The position numbers and the translations under genes are program-made. The notes below the pieces were generated by a model. That model was not told where the DNA came from, made no database searches, and saw only the letters and a program-made list of their open reading frames with translations. A DNA stretch of 64,000 nucleotides, from NCBI GenBank assembly GCA_030737835.1, contig CM060850.1:13296249-13360248 (forward strand), in the 5' to 3' direction. Shown piece by piece: positions 34,700 to 45,913 of this stretch (position 1 is the first letter of the stretch; each line of letters starts with the position of its first letter). The stretch is from Acorus gramineus (Eukaryota; Streptophyta; Magnoliopsida; Acorales; Acoraceae).

Positions 34700-36072
34700 G
34701 ACTTTAAGGGGGGGGGGTGACATGGAGATCCTCACCATTGAATTATTGAAATCCCTTATCACTGACATCAAAGCAGGGTTGGCATGTTGGGATTGGAATG
34801 TGGGGGATGTGGAAATCTATTCTTTTTTTGTTCTTTTTCTTTTTCTATTTTCTGTTCATCATATTTTTGGGATTGGAATTTGGGGGGAAAGGACAAATGG
34901 ATGGAGGCCAATTTTTTCACACCCAAAGTGATAGACCCATCACTCAATCCTTTTGGAGTTTTATGGAATTGTGTGGGGTGTTTTGTGTTTTGTGCTGTAG
35001 GGTTTGTGGGTGACCTTTTGTAGTTGTTTGATTACATGTATTGCTAGCTAGTTGCATTGGGTAGCTCATTCATGTAGGGAAATGATCCCCAATAAATAAA
35101 TTAATTATAATTAGCTTTGGCTTTGGCTTTGGTAGAATTACCAACCATGGCTTTGTGAAACATTTAGGCATGCACTCATGCAAAGGCCAGCTCTTCAATT
35201 GGGCAAAGATATTGAGCATTGGATCCAAATGAGTTCATTGATTTGGACAACATTTATACATAGCCTTTTGGACAACATTATTTTATATTGGCCTCTGTTC
35301 TTCATAAAACTGCAGTTCATTTCAATTTTTTGTAATCACCTTCTCTTTTTTTGTATTATTTGCATTGTAAATATGTACATTTTGTCCCATTACAGCAATA
35401 CAATTCTCAAATTACCAATCCAAAAAACATTTATACATAGCTTGATAATTACACCTGAAGAGATGGGTAGAGTTTATTTAGTATATAATAAATACAGTCA
35501 TGATCACCAGAACAACATGTTTGTTTGTTATGGATCGATTATAATAGTTATATCTTGTTATATTTGATAATTATACTGGGAGGTGAGAAGTAGAGTTTAT
35601 TTTTACTTATTTATTTGCATTGTTGTTATATTTTAATAAAATAAACATTAAAGATAAAAAATAACGCAATGAAAAACTAGAACAAAGATCCAACCAGCGT
35701 TGAGATCTTTCAATAAACCACATATCCTAAAAGAGAAATATAACTCAAATATATATTAATAAAAAAATTGCCAACCCTAATTTACAAATTTCTCTTTTAT
35801 ATTAAAAGTTCCTAAAAATAGTAAAAATGAAAATTTGTTATAACTAATTCTAGAGGATCCTAGAAGATCTTCGGATTTGATTTCAGTCAAATCCGAGTTA
35901 TTATGAAGGAAATATTTATAATCTAAAAAATTACTAAAAATATCAAAAAAAACATTTTGAGGGCTGAAAAATAGAAAAAATGAAAAATTAAGCTCGTGTT
36001 GTGGCGTAGCGACAACTTTTATTAAATTGTCTTCAATAAAAATTTCAAGCGATTCCGAGTTCATGGCGCCAT
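34700..36072. other. Intergenic region, no gene seen
   Basis: Short plus-strand ORFs at 34692-35023 are Phe-rich and sit in T-rich DNA; I do not accept them. The remainder is AT-rich. Confidence 0.4.
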
Positions 36073-36081
36073 TTATTTCTA

Positions 36082-36357
36082 GGGTTTTTTATTTTTAAGT
36101 CCACACAAACTATAGAATTCAGTGATCGATCCCTCACTTTTTTATATTTTGGTTTTAGTTCCTAGATTTAAAGGATATGTTCCTTTTTAGTCCCTTCAAG
36201 CGACTAAAAAAAAAATCAAATAATTTAAGGATAAGTCCCTCCCAGGGACTAAAAAACAACAAAGCCTTTAAATCTGGAAACTAAAACCAAAATATGAAGA
36301 GGTGATGGATCAATCACTAAATCCCATAATTTGTGGGGACTTAAAAATAAGAAACCC
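36082..36357. mobile_element. Hairpin MITE, MULE-type, copy 2
   Basis: 276 bp, opens GGGTTTTTTATTTTTAAG and ends with its complement CTTAAAAATAAGAAACCC. Perfect 9-bp TSD TTATTTCTA (36073-36081 and 36358-36366). The whole element can fold into one long hairpin. The 9-bp TSD points to mobilisation by a MULE transposase. Confidence 0.93.
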
Positions 36358-36490
36358 TTATTTCTATTAACCGATTTTTCTGTAAATATTTAAAAATATC
36401 AAAATGGACCTTTTACGGATTCATCGCTCCCCGAACGATTCGGTAACCCGTTCTGCATCAAAAAAATATGTATACCTTCAAAAATATCAA

Positions 36491-36765
36491 GGGATTTTTA
36501 GTTTTAAGTCCCCACAAACCATCATATTTAGTGATCGATCCCTCCCTTCTTCGTATTTAGGTTTTAGTCTCCAGATTTAAATGATAGTTCCTTTTTAATC
36601 CCTGAGAGGGACCTATCCATAAATTATTTAATTTACTTTTTAGTCCCTATGAGGGACCTATCCATGAATTATCCTTTAAATCGGGGAACTAAAACCTAAA
36701 TACGAAGAAGGGAGGGATCGATCACTAAATATGATGGTTTGTGAAGACTTAAAACTAAAAATCTC
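36491..36765. mobile_element. Hairpin MITE, MULE-type, copy 3
   Basis: About 275 bp, opens GGGATTTTTAGTTTTAAG and ends CTTAAAACTAAAAATCTC. Flanks AAATATCAA and AAATTTAAA agree at 7 of 9. It lies 133 bp from copy 2 and is a slightly different subfamily: AGTTTTAAG instead of ATTTTTAAG, and TTCGTATTTAGG in the arms. Confidence 0.85.
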
Positions 36766-37039
36766 AAATTTAAAAGGATCTGTGGAAATTTATCAAACTA
36801 TAAATAATAACATGCCTAACAACAAATGCATAATCCATCTTGCTCTCTTCATTGTCCATCCAGTGACACCACCATGGGCAAGCTATTAAGGAATAGTCAC
36901 CATGGCCAAAATTGGTGATTCATTTAATGAATTATACATTTAGCTAACAAATAATACTGCACACTGTCCTGTGAATAAAGATTCCAACATCGATCAACTG
37001 CCAAATATCACTGGCCATCAATTATTTAATTTTACATGC
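36766..37039. other. Short spacer between repeats
   Basis: No gene or signal recognised. Confidence 0.4.
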
Positions 37040-37550
37040 TTTTACACTCAATCATTTTTATCAACTAAAATACAGTTTTATATACCTCGTTAAAAATCAT
37101 GTAAAGTTAAATGATGTATATATCTCGTTAAATTTTTTTCTTACGCTTATCAAAAAATGGATCCATTCAATTTAAAATGAAGCGATATACTTTTTTTCTA
37201 TTAAAGCTTAAATCTCGTTAGATAATGTTAATTATTTAAAAATAAAAAGAAAAACACACGTGGTATGAGTAAAAATGATTATAAAAAAAAGAAAAATATT
37301 AGACTCAGTTATTTTTACTAACAATAACTCAAACCACATGTATTTTTATTTTTTTTTAAATTATAAACATTTTAAATACATGTATGTGTTAATAATTTAA
37401 AAATATATATTGTTAATTTTAAATTGAATATATCTATTTTTAATAAGCATATGAAAAAATTTAATAAAATATAAAACATATAGCTCGTTAAACTTGGTAT
37501 ATAGTTTATTAAATTTTTAATAAGATGTATAAAATTATTTCGTAGACTGT
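37040..37550. repeat. AT-rich foldback element
   Basis: An imperfect palindrome centred near 37300. The left arm has CTCGTTAAA, CTTATCAAAAAATGGATCC and ATTCAATTTAAAAT; the right arm has the same in reverse (ATTTTAAATTGAATATATC, TTTTTAATAAG, AGCTCGTTAAA). No clear TSD was found. A second copy begins at about 63765 and runs off the window. Confidence 0.6.
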
Positions 37551-38018
37551 AAAAAGAAACTGACGTAACAACGCCTGTAAAAAAAAGTCAGCAGTAAAAG
37601 CAGTGAACGTGAGTTGGGCAGTGCGGAAGCGGGCCCACAGCCCAAGCCCACCAACCACTTATTAATAATGGTGGACACTGATCTGACGTGTCATCGGCTT
37701 TTCTCCATTTATTATCAGATCAGATTAGAATACGTGATGCCCTTCGATCAGTGGACCCCAAACGTGGGCTCACTGAACGTACACTCAGATTTGGCTTTGA
37801 TGCAGACAACGTGGGTCCCGGAATCACGTGCGCCACCGTCGCTCCACGTCAGCTTCAGGAATTTTTAGCTGAATGTCAGTGTACAAAGGTACCCTCTTCA
37901 ACTGGAGATGACATATTCAGTCTATAAAATAGGATGCATTTATGTCTATGTCCTATCTTATTATAGAGCTGGCACACTCAGGCAAACAGTATTATCCAGA
38001 GAGTTAGTCCGGATACGG
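37551..38018. other. Spacer left of the Harbinger element
   Basis: Moderately GC-richer than its surroundings (37600-37900), with several ACGTG cores (37787-37880), but no acceptable gene; the two overlapping short ORFs show no known domain. Confidence 0.4.
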
Positions 38019-38767
38019 TAAGGTGCCGTTTGGTTCAGCGAAAAGCTGATTTTAAGTCCTGATTTATAAGTGCAGATTGTATAAGTTCTGATAAGTTTTA
38101 ATCAGTTCAGAAGAAAAACTGTTTGGTTCAGCGGAAATTATAAACACTTATTTCAAATAAGTGTGTTTGGTTCAGTACTAAAGAGTAGAGCTTATGATAA
38201 GGGTGTTTTGGTCCATTTAATAAGTGTTGAATGTAATTTGATGTTTGGTTGAAAACTTGATTATTTGCTTATTTTTTCTATTTATTAAAAAAAGATACTT
38301 TGATATATGTCTATTTTAATAAATTATTAGATACTACACTTTGATTACTTGTTAGAACCTGATACAAGCTTATATAGATTTACAAAAAAATAACTCAAGA
38401 CATATGTGCTTTTTATGATGTGGTAAATATGCAATCTATATTTACCATATTTGAAATATCATAGCAATCATATACTTGTCAAATTTTTTTTACAACTCTC
38501 ACCTAATAACGACAAAGTGGCATATCCTGTCATGCTACACATTATAAATACAAGAGAATAATATTACAACACTTTATGATTCAAAAATAAAAACCTGTAG
38601 ATCATCAAATTCCTCCAAGCACACAAATATAATACTTATGCTACATATATTTTCATGCTACAATAGATAACCACATGAGAATGTTACAACATTCTTAAAT
38701 AAAAAAAAAGTTTCAGATCAGTAAATATTTACATTACAGTGCTGGTTTTATAATCCAACTTCTACAG

Positions 38768-39196
38768 TCATTTGATGGCCAAGAGTACAAGCAAAAAAAA
38801 GATCACAAACACCATCAATATGATACATATGCATGAACAACATCCAAAGATGAGTATCCCTATGGGGCGTTGAACTGCGACGGCCTTCTCAACCTTCTCC
38901 TGAGCTGGCACCTGGTAAGCCTCGGGTCCGTGCGCCCGACGCACTTCATCAACCTACACAAAGCATTGTGGGTGTTCCTGATTACATGAATGACAACAAA
39001 TTACATCACACGTTAAATGACAGATGTTTAAAGGGACATAATTAGTAATTCAAGAGGGTTTACACTGTATATGACTTACCAATCTTGCTGGGCACCTCAA
39101 AAACCATCGGCCATAGTTCTTGGAAGTCCTAGCCATCAAGAGGACCATCGGTCCTCGTCCACAGGCGCACTCAATCTCTGAATTTTCGTTCTTCAT
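38768..39196 (-). pseudogene. GRF zinc-finger protein with C-terminal membrane helix
   Basis: Exons 39196-39080 and 38977-38768, both phase 0. Exon 1 encodes most of a GRF zinc finger (IECACGRGPMVLLMARTSKN, YGRWFLRCP). Exon 2 supplies the last Cys (QCF), then a TAG at 38956-38954 where the family usually has Trp, followed by VDEVRRAHGPEAYQVPAQEK and a membrane helix (ICIILMVFVIFFLLVLLAIK). The full chain would be about 108 residues. Small plant GRF proteins with a membrane tail exist in many genomes. Here the gene lies within the Harbinger ends, about 100 bp downstream of the transposase on the same strand. An alternative acceptor (TAG|GTTGAT) would avoid the stop but drop the last zinc ligand. 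Confidence 0.65.
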
Positions 39197-39292
39197 GCTA
39201 TCAAAAATATTACAAAATTATACAGGATTGTTACAATATTAATATTACAACAGAAAGCTATAAATAGGCGTGGATACAAGAAAAAAAATCCC

Positions 39293-40520
39293 CTAGCGCC
39301 TAGCCATTAGTAGATCGGCTATCTGATCCCGGGTTCTATTCATTTCTATCTGATCTCTCTCCGGTTGGATTGAGGCATATAGTGTTTCAGCGCTACGGTT
39401 CTCATTTGTATTCGTGTTTTCGAATTCACGAAAGAGGGTATCAGCCTGATTTTCCCTTCGAATATAATTATGGATAGCCATTGTTGCAATGACGATCCGT
39501 ACCTGGATGTCAAAAGAGTAAGATGTCATCTTCTTCAGCATGGGGAATCGCGCTTTCCACACTCCAAAAGTGCGTTCTATAACATTGCGCAATGAAGAGT
39601 GATAAAAATTGAATAGCTCCTCCTTATTTTGTGGTCATGATCTGCCCCTATAATGACCCAACCAATACCTCACGTTCTGATATGGTGTGAGGAATCCCCT
39701 ATTGTTGCTATACCCTGCGTCAGCTACATAATATTTTCCTGGAGGTGGCATTGGAAAATTCCTTGAAAGGTCTCGGATGCATTCGGAAAGGATACGTGAA
39801 TCTTGCGCCGTTCCTTCCCAGTCGACCTCAGCATAGGTGAACTGCATGTCAAAGGACTGCATGCAATCCCCCTTGCACCCCCGGAATAGCACTTGACTCT
39901 CTGTCTCTATGATCGCGTGGACAAGAGTTCCATCTATAGCCCCAACACAATCCTACATATCAATGTTTAATTACCCATATGATTAAACTTCCAAACTAGA
40001 ATATGATGGATCAATTGTTCAAGTACATTCATGAAATAATGTTTATTACCTTGAACGCTGGGTAAAATCAATGATTGTTTAAGATTTGGATGGGTGTCTT
40101 TGACAAATCGGGTGGATGAATAACCAACTTGCTTAATTTCAAGCATGCCGATAGGACCTCCCTAAACTGACGGGATATGGTTTCCCCAGAGTGTTGAAAT
40201 CGGTCCTGGCAATATCTGTTTGTCGAATTATGTCCAACGATAGTGAGGAATATAGCTAATTGTTCTTCGATCCACATGTTCCTTGTGTCCTCCAACCAAC
40301 CTTCCCTCCGGAATAAATCTGCCAATCGTCGGAACACATGTTGATCCATGCGAAATAATTCTTGACATGGGCGTGGATGGCCCCTTAGTATTCCATCAAC
40401 ATAATCATGGCCACTCAGAACCCCATCACGCACTGCTCTTGGCACCCTACGATGACCAAACTTGTGATGTATGTAATACACAATAAGGAGGAAGATGATG
40501 ATATTCTGTAGAGTCCACAT
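39293..40520 (-). pseudogene. PIF/Harbinger (HARBI1-like) transposase, decayed
   Basis: Exon A 40520-40050 (GHRRVPRAVRDGVLSG, FRMDQHVFRRLADLF; helix-rich N-terminus) and exon B 39952-39293, phase 0, about 376 codons. DDE core: first Asp in DCVGAIDGTLVHA, second in VDWEGTAQDSRILSE, Glu in NVIERTFGVWKARFPML; all three acidic residues are present. Two in-frame TGA codons break it, at 40070-40068 (ILNNH*FYPAFK) and 39637-39635 (RGRS*PQNKEEL). Both could come from CGA by CpG decay. The protein would cut and paste the element with its Myb partner. Length and architecture are otherwise normal, so decay seems recent. Confidence 0.9.
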
Positions 40521-41073
40521 TCTTAATACCTTAAAGAATACATCCACAAACAAAATAAGCATAGCATATATAGTGTTGCTAACAAACACATGAGAAAGCT
40601 ATAAATAATGATAGGGGTAAGGTCCTCTTGAGTTCTTACTTCCACACCAATAGACATGAACAGAATCAATGAAATAGACATTCAATTTCACTTGTCTATT
40701 CAATTTCAATTTCACATAAACACAACAAACACAAGCATCCAGACAAAAGCAATGCTTCACTCCACCTAATAAACAAAAGCACCCACACATTCATAATACA
40801 TAAACCTATTACAACACAAGCATCCACATTCATAATACATAATACAACCTAACAAACCCAAAGTTCCACATATTCATAATACATAAACCAACCTAACAAA
40901 CACAAAGCATCTAGAGAATTCAGTACATAAACATAACACTTGATAAAGCTATCCTACATACTGAATAATTAAACAAAGATAGACAGTGTTCATAAAACAT
41001 AAAAAAACATAAATATCCATGACATTGTTCAGATCACAACAACATTGACCAAGTTCTTCTCAATCCCGATACT

Positions 41074-42050
41074 CTAATCTTTGACAGAAGCCCGCACCAA
41101 CATAGCCCTAGACTCTGGATCCTTCTCAAGCATCCAAAGCTCTCGATTCTCAGGAATGTTGATGTACCTCAGTGCGTTTATGTAGAGCGAGGTACCGGGC
41201 GCAAACCCCGGGGTATCTCGGAGGGATGCATAACAATCTGCAACGGTGGGTACTGAACTTAAAGGAAAGGGTGCTTGACTAGATGCGGAATTGACAATTT
41301 TATCTAGAACCCCATCAATCTTCTCCACAAAGCTATCTGAACTGTTCCTCCTACGTCTACTGGGACACGGCCGTTTGCGTCGTATGTTAGACATACGATC
41401 CTCGTAGTTTGCCTCAGCCTGGACATGATCAGGGTTGGGATCTTCCTGCCCTTCAGGACCCGATGGTGGAGTTGGATCTTCGGGATTCGGTGTTGGGTTC
41501 TGGGATGTGGATGGCCAGGTGTGTAAATCATCAAGAAGGTGGTCATCATCAGTAGAATTAAATCTGTGGTCCCCCGTGGCCGTGACCCCCCCAAACAATT
41601 GTTCCATCTCATCGGCATGAGGAAGGGGTTTGTATCGAAACTGTTTAGCATCAAGATAAGCCTGTATTTAAAATAATTGAGGCGTTAATCAGTATATCTC
41701 AAGCTTCAGAAATTATGAACAATGAAATAGATTACCGTAATGTGCTCATCCCATCTCTCCTGATCCATCTGGACGGTTTGACCAGGGGCAACCTCTCTTA
41801 TGCCAATCAGGGAAATCAATCTCTTCCATGTGTTCCATTGTTTTCTCAACATGTCCCAATAATTCTTGAATTGTTTCTGTTCGTAATTGACCAAGTTCCT
41901 TTGATTAAATTCTTCCTTGACCTTCTTCCATGCCGATGTTTTTAGGTTAGCGCCTGGCCGACCCCCTACCTTAACTTGTTCTAAGCATAGATCAATAAAC
42001 ATTTTTTTCATCTCCGGACTCCATGCAGCCCTCCCACGGTTTGATTCCAT
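41074..42050 (-). CDS. Myb/SANT-like DNA-binding protein of the Harbinger element
   Basis: Exons 42050-41736 and 41661-41074, phase 0, 300 residues, no stop or frameshift. The N-terminal Myb/SANT-like (trihelix-type) domain shows AAWSPEMKKMFIDLCLEQV, TSAWKKVKEEFNQ and KNYWDMLRKQWNTWKRL. The middle is acidic and Pro-rich (TSQNPTPNPEDPTPPSGPEG), followed by a basic stretch (IRRKRPCPSRRRR) that may be a nuclear signal, and a conserved-looking end (ENRELWMLEKDPESRAMLVR). In PIF/Harbinger elements this protein binds the transposase and the terminal DNA. It is intact although the neighbouring transposase has two stops, so it could still serve related elements in trans. Confidence 0.88.
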
Positions 42051-44990
42051 TTGCTACCATGAATAATGAGGGTGGAAACATGTGAGACAAGAGTTTATAA
42101 TTACTTGATCATGTGGTTCAATCGAATGAATAAAATAATAATTGAATAGTTTTTTTTTTTCATATTTGGGGAGATTGTGAATAGTTCTGACACATGTTGA
42201 ACAAGGACAGGTAAATAGATATATATCAAATTAGAAAGAAAAACCAAAGCTTGACCTGATCTTCGGGATAGGGGAATTTAAGTCCAATACCAAAATTAAA
42301 ATACAATTGCAAGACATGCAAATCTAAAAAGTGTCAATTTATGCCTTTATATGGGTTTGAAATGTAAATTAGATTTCTGATCAGTTCAATCACACCCAAA
42401 ACAAACTCCAAAAATGACTTGAATATAGTACAACAAAGACAATAAAAACATCATATGATTTGAAAAGCTTCACATTAAACCTATATACCATACCTTCCTA
42501 CATATCTAAACGCATGAACAAAAAATTAATTAATGAACTAACAACAAAAAGAGAAGGATTTTGGTCTGCATTTTTTGTATATATTTTTTTTTGTTGTCCC
42601 TCCGTTCTCCTATCATTCAAAGTTTGTAATTCGACTTCATCTAATGAAATCAGGTAACAATCATTTACCTTTCTTTAAAAAAAAATAAAAATATAAAGAA
42701 ACAAAAAATTAGAGGTCATTGAGGTTGGTCATCCAGTGTTTTTCATGAAATATGAATAACTACCCTACTTAAATTTATCCCACTATTCTAAACCACCAGC
42801 AATTCTAGTCTACCCTTACAAACCAAATTAAAGGGACCCTTAGCCGAACCGTGTGTGCATCACTAAAACCACTATGTCAACATTAGAATAAACTGTTCAA
42901 TGGTGACATGCCAAGTGTTAACACCGGCAACAAAAACCACACATTTTTTTAAAATGTTTATATAGTCAATCTCGTTTACCGTCTCAATTGTTGTCTGAAG
43001 ACAATTCCCCAGTCACTTATACACTCTATTAGTAGAAATACTGCCTTTAGTGTTTTACACAAGTGTAGTTTATGCTCTATTAAATATATATTTTGTATGT
43101 GTTTTATCATATGAGTATAAAAAAAAAGGTTGGTGTTTCCACTTTTTTGCATAATAAGAGCCTTTATTGGTGTTCCAACATTTTATGATCATATTAGAAG
43201 ATCTCCATATAAAAAAATCTTGTTATTAGGTTTGAAATACTTGTAAAAACTAGAAATTGAGGCCGGAAGAAGGATTGCCCGATACATTTTCCCTTTTACA
43301 AACTCAAAGCTTGACCTGATCTTCTAAAAAAACAATGCTAAAAAACTTCATCCAATAAACCCTTAAAGAAACACACAAATTTCGGCCTTCTCCCTAAGCA
43401 TTCATTTCTATAAAACCCTAAACATATTTTTATACAACAGATCTAAAGAAAAAACAGGAACAGAGGAGATTTGGTGGGTTTTACCTAGATCGTAGGTAAA
43501 GAATCCAAAAACTCAATTATCCCTAGGCCATGACTTCTCCCAACCCCTCCCATTTGGTACATTAGCTTAAAGAATCCAAAAACTCAATTATACATCTAAT
43601 TTTTTGCTATCTAAGCATTTAATAATCCTATTAAAGCATACAATATACATAAATACTAAAGATTGGGTTTGAATCATTAATACCATATGAGAAATGCAAG
43701 AACCTTTTGTATAGGATCTTTATAAACAAGGGGAGGAATATAGATTTTGAACAAACCTTTGCATACTGTACTGGAATTCCTAATGATGAGCAACTTCTTC
43801 AAAGATCAATAAACAATATCATATTTTTATAAAGAAAAACCAATAGAGTCATCCCCACGGGAACTGTGGTTAAATGATATCAGAGGTGACATGCACAAAC
43901 AATTTTTTAAGCTTAAATGATATCATATATGAAATCCTCATTGTGTGTGCAATTACAGGTCCTAATAGCACAAACAATTACATCATGGATATGTGGGATT
44001 TTTTCATTAATGTAGGAATGGGAAAAGGTATGACCATTTTGAGAAGGAGTCGTATAAACAAATGAGAGGATGCAAGAGATCGATCAACTTCTTCACAGAT
44101 TTTTCAAACAATGTCCTATTTTTTTAAACAAAAATCAATTGTTCAACCAAATATGCATGGAAACATTGAAAAATCCACACAAATCAGAGCATCACAAATC
44201 AACAAAATCATATAATGTTTAGACAATCCGACCCTAAAATGAAGTATTGCACATAACAAAGCTATCAATCAAACACATTGATCAACACAATACAGGAAAA
44301 ATCACACATTCCAGCCGACACTCCATATAGATTCATCTCCATGAAACCCTAGACAGTTTAAGATCAATAGATCTGAAGCACATAAACAAGAACGGAGGAG
44401 ATCTGGTCGGTTTTACCTAGATCGTTGGACAAGAGGAGATCCAAAGAGGTTATGATGGAGATCGGCGAGTCGGAAGGTTCGCCGGTGATGGTGCAATGAA
44501 GATCGGTGTGTATACGAGCGTTTCGTGAAGGAAGAGGCAGATCGGATTGAGGATCAGTCAACAAAGAACCTGATTTTCTCGAAGCATATCTTTGATCGAG
44601 CGTTTATCTTGCTGTTATTGGCACTCCGACACACAAAATCATCATCTCCTCGATCCGTTTCAGATCACGTTTTCCGTCTCTCACAAACCTCTGAAAGAGG
44701 GGTTTTCGGCGAGCAAAAATGGAGGAGAGAGAGGGTCAAAAACTTGTGAAGTCGGTTTAAATACCACCTGTAATTTTCGAAAAGTCCAAGGGTATTGACG
44801 TCTTTTCACAGGCCGGTCCAAACCACTGAATGCGTATAAGTGAGGTATTTCGAGCTGAAATTTTTTGGCTTAAAAGAGCTGAAAGAGGTTTTAAATCAGT
44901 GCTTATAGGATGTCCAACCAAACAAACTTAACACTGAAATTCAGCTTTAAGCCATATAAGCCCTGAATATAAGTGTAACCAAACACCCCC
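42051..44990. other. Upstream region of the Harbinger genes
   Basis: No further gene. A block with AGGAGATCTGG, GGTTTTACCTAGATCGT (a minus-strand CGATCTAG|GTAAAACC splice-donor context) occurs at about 44390-44430 and again, shorter, at about 43465-43500. The related element at 10530 has it at about 12430-12475. This suggests a non-coding first exon starting near 44750 with a long intron to the Myb ATG. The right terminal repeat ends at 44990. Confidence 0.5.
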
Positions 44991-44993
44991 TAA

Positions 44994-45468
44994 GGCATAC
45001 TCAGTATCAAACTGGACAGTTTATTAATTAAATAATAATGATTCACAGGTTCTATTTTACAGGTTTCATATAAATCCTATAAGATGATTCAAGTGTTTAT
45101 GTCTATTTTACCATTTCTTTCTTTTTCAATAATTACTTCCCATAATTAAGAAGATGGTTACAATTGCTGATATATCATGAAATTTTGAATTTATTTGGAT
45201 GATCAAATCCTATGATTTTTTATAATTAATAATCTTCTCTCTTTTGTTTTATAAGATGAAAAAAAATACATAATATGTCTGTCTTGTCTGTCCATCTACG
45301 GGTTTTTTTTTCTTTTTCACCTAAAATAAAATTTGTAGTTGGGTAACATTCCTTATTTTGCATTTGTTACAATTTTTTATTATTGAATTTGATGCTAAAT
45401 ATTACATTCGATAATTCTTTTACAATATTTTTTTAAGAACACATAGAACTAGATCAGAAGGTTGTTTT
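44994..45468. other. AT-rich spacer right of the Harbinger element
   Basis: I recognise nothing here. Confidence 0.4.
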
Positions 45469-45578
45469 GGAAGTTTCTCAAGGATTGGTTTGTTTTTTGG
45501 ATGACTGAAAGTTTTTCGAGTATTAGTTTGTTTTTCAGATGACTGCGGGTTTTTCAAGTATTGATTTGTTTTCAAAGA
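45469..45578. repeat. 38-bp tandem repeat, about three units
   Basis: Units at 45469-45506, 45507-45544 and 45545-45578 share AGTTTTTC, AGTATT, GTTTGTTTT and CAGATGACT; the third is partial and diverged. Confidence 0.8.
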
Positions 45579-45777
45579 ACTTTTCAGCCTCCGATTAGAT
45601 CGGAAATCATAATTGAACGATTGGATATCGTTTCCAATGTTTGTCGATTCAAGTGTGGCCTTTTATTTTTTGTTTGTTTTGCATTTGTTACAGTTTTATT
45701 TTATTGAATTTGGTGCTAGATTAATAGCTTTAAATCTGGGGCGTTTGATCTTTTAATTATTTAACAATTATATCTCG

Positions 45778-45913
45778 AAGTCAGTCACATTGTGGAATGT
45801 AACTAACTTTTAATTGCTTTAATAAACAAAGTCAGTTATATTTACAAATGTAACTGACTTTTATTGTAATTTATTGTTAAAATTAAGTTACATTTTTTAA
45901 ATGTAACTGAATT
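45778..45913. repeat. Three regularly spaced short hairpins
   Basis: Palindromes at 45778-45809, 45829-45860 and 45881-45913, with arms of the type AAGTCAGTTACATTT and AAATGTAACTGACTT. Centres are about 51-53 bp apart, so this is a tandem array of a unit that carries a palindrome. The third has 15-base arms with only one or two mismatches. Confidence 0.85.

Larger units (their letters stand above)
38022..44990 (-). mobile_element. PIF/Harbinger transposon, nearly complete
   Basis: Ends GGTGCCGTTTGGTT and, in reverse, GGGGGTGTTTGGTT, flanked by TAA (38019-38021 and 44991-44993). The left subterminal AGCTGATTTTAAG is echoed in the right arm (CAGCTTTAAG). All its genes are on the minus strand, in transcription order: a Myb/SANT-like protein, a DDE nuclease, and a GRF zinc-finger membrane protein. 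The first is intact; the other two carry in-frame stops. At 6.97 kb it is long, mainly because of a 2.9-kb region upstream of the Myb gene. Confidence 0.85.

Noticed and set aside
34692..35023. Overlapping Phe/Gly-rich plus-strand ORFs
   Set aside because: They arise from T-rich DNA, occur in three frames and have no motif.
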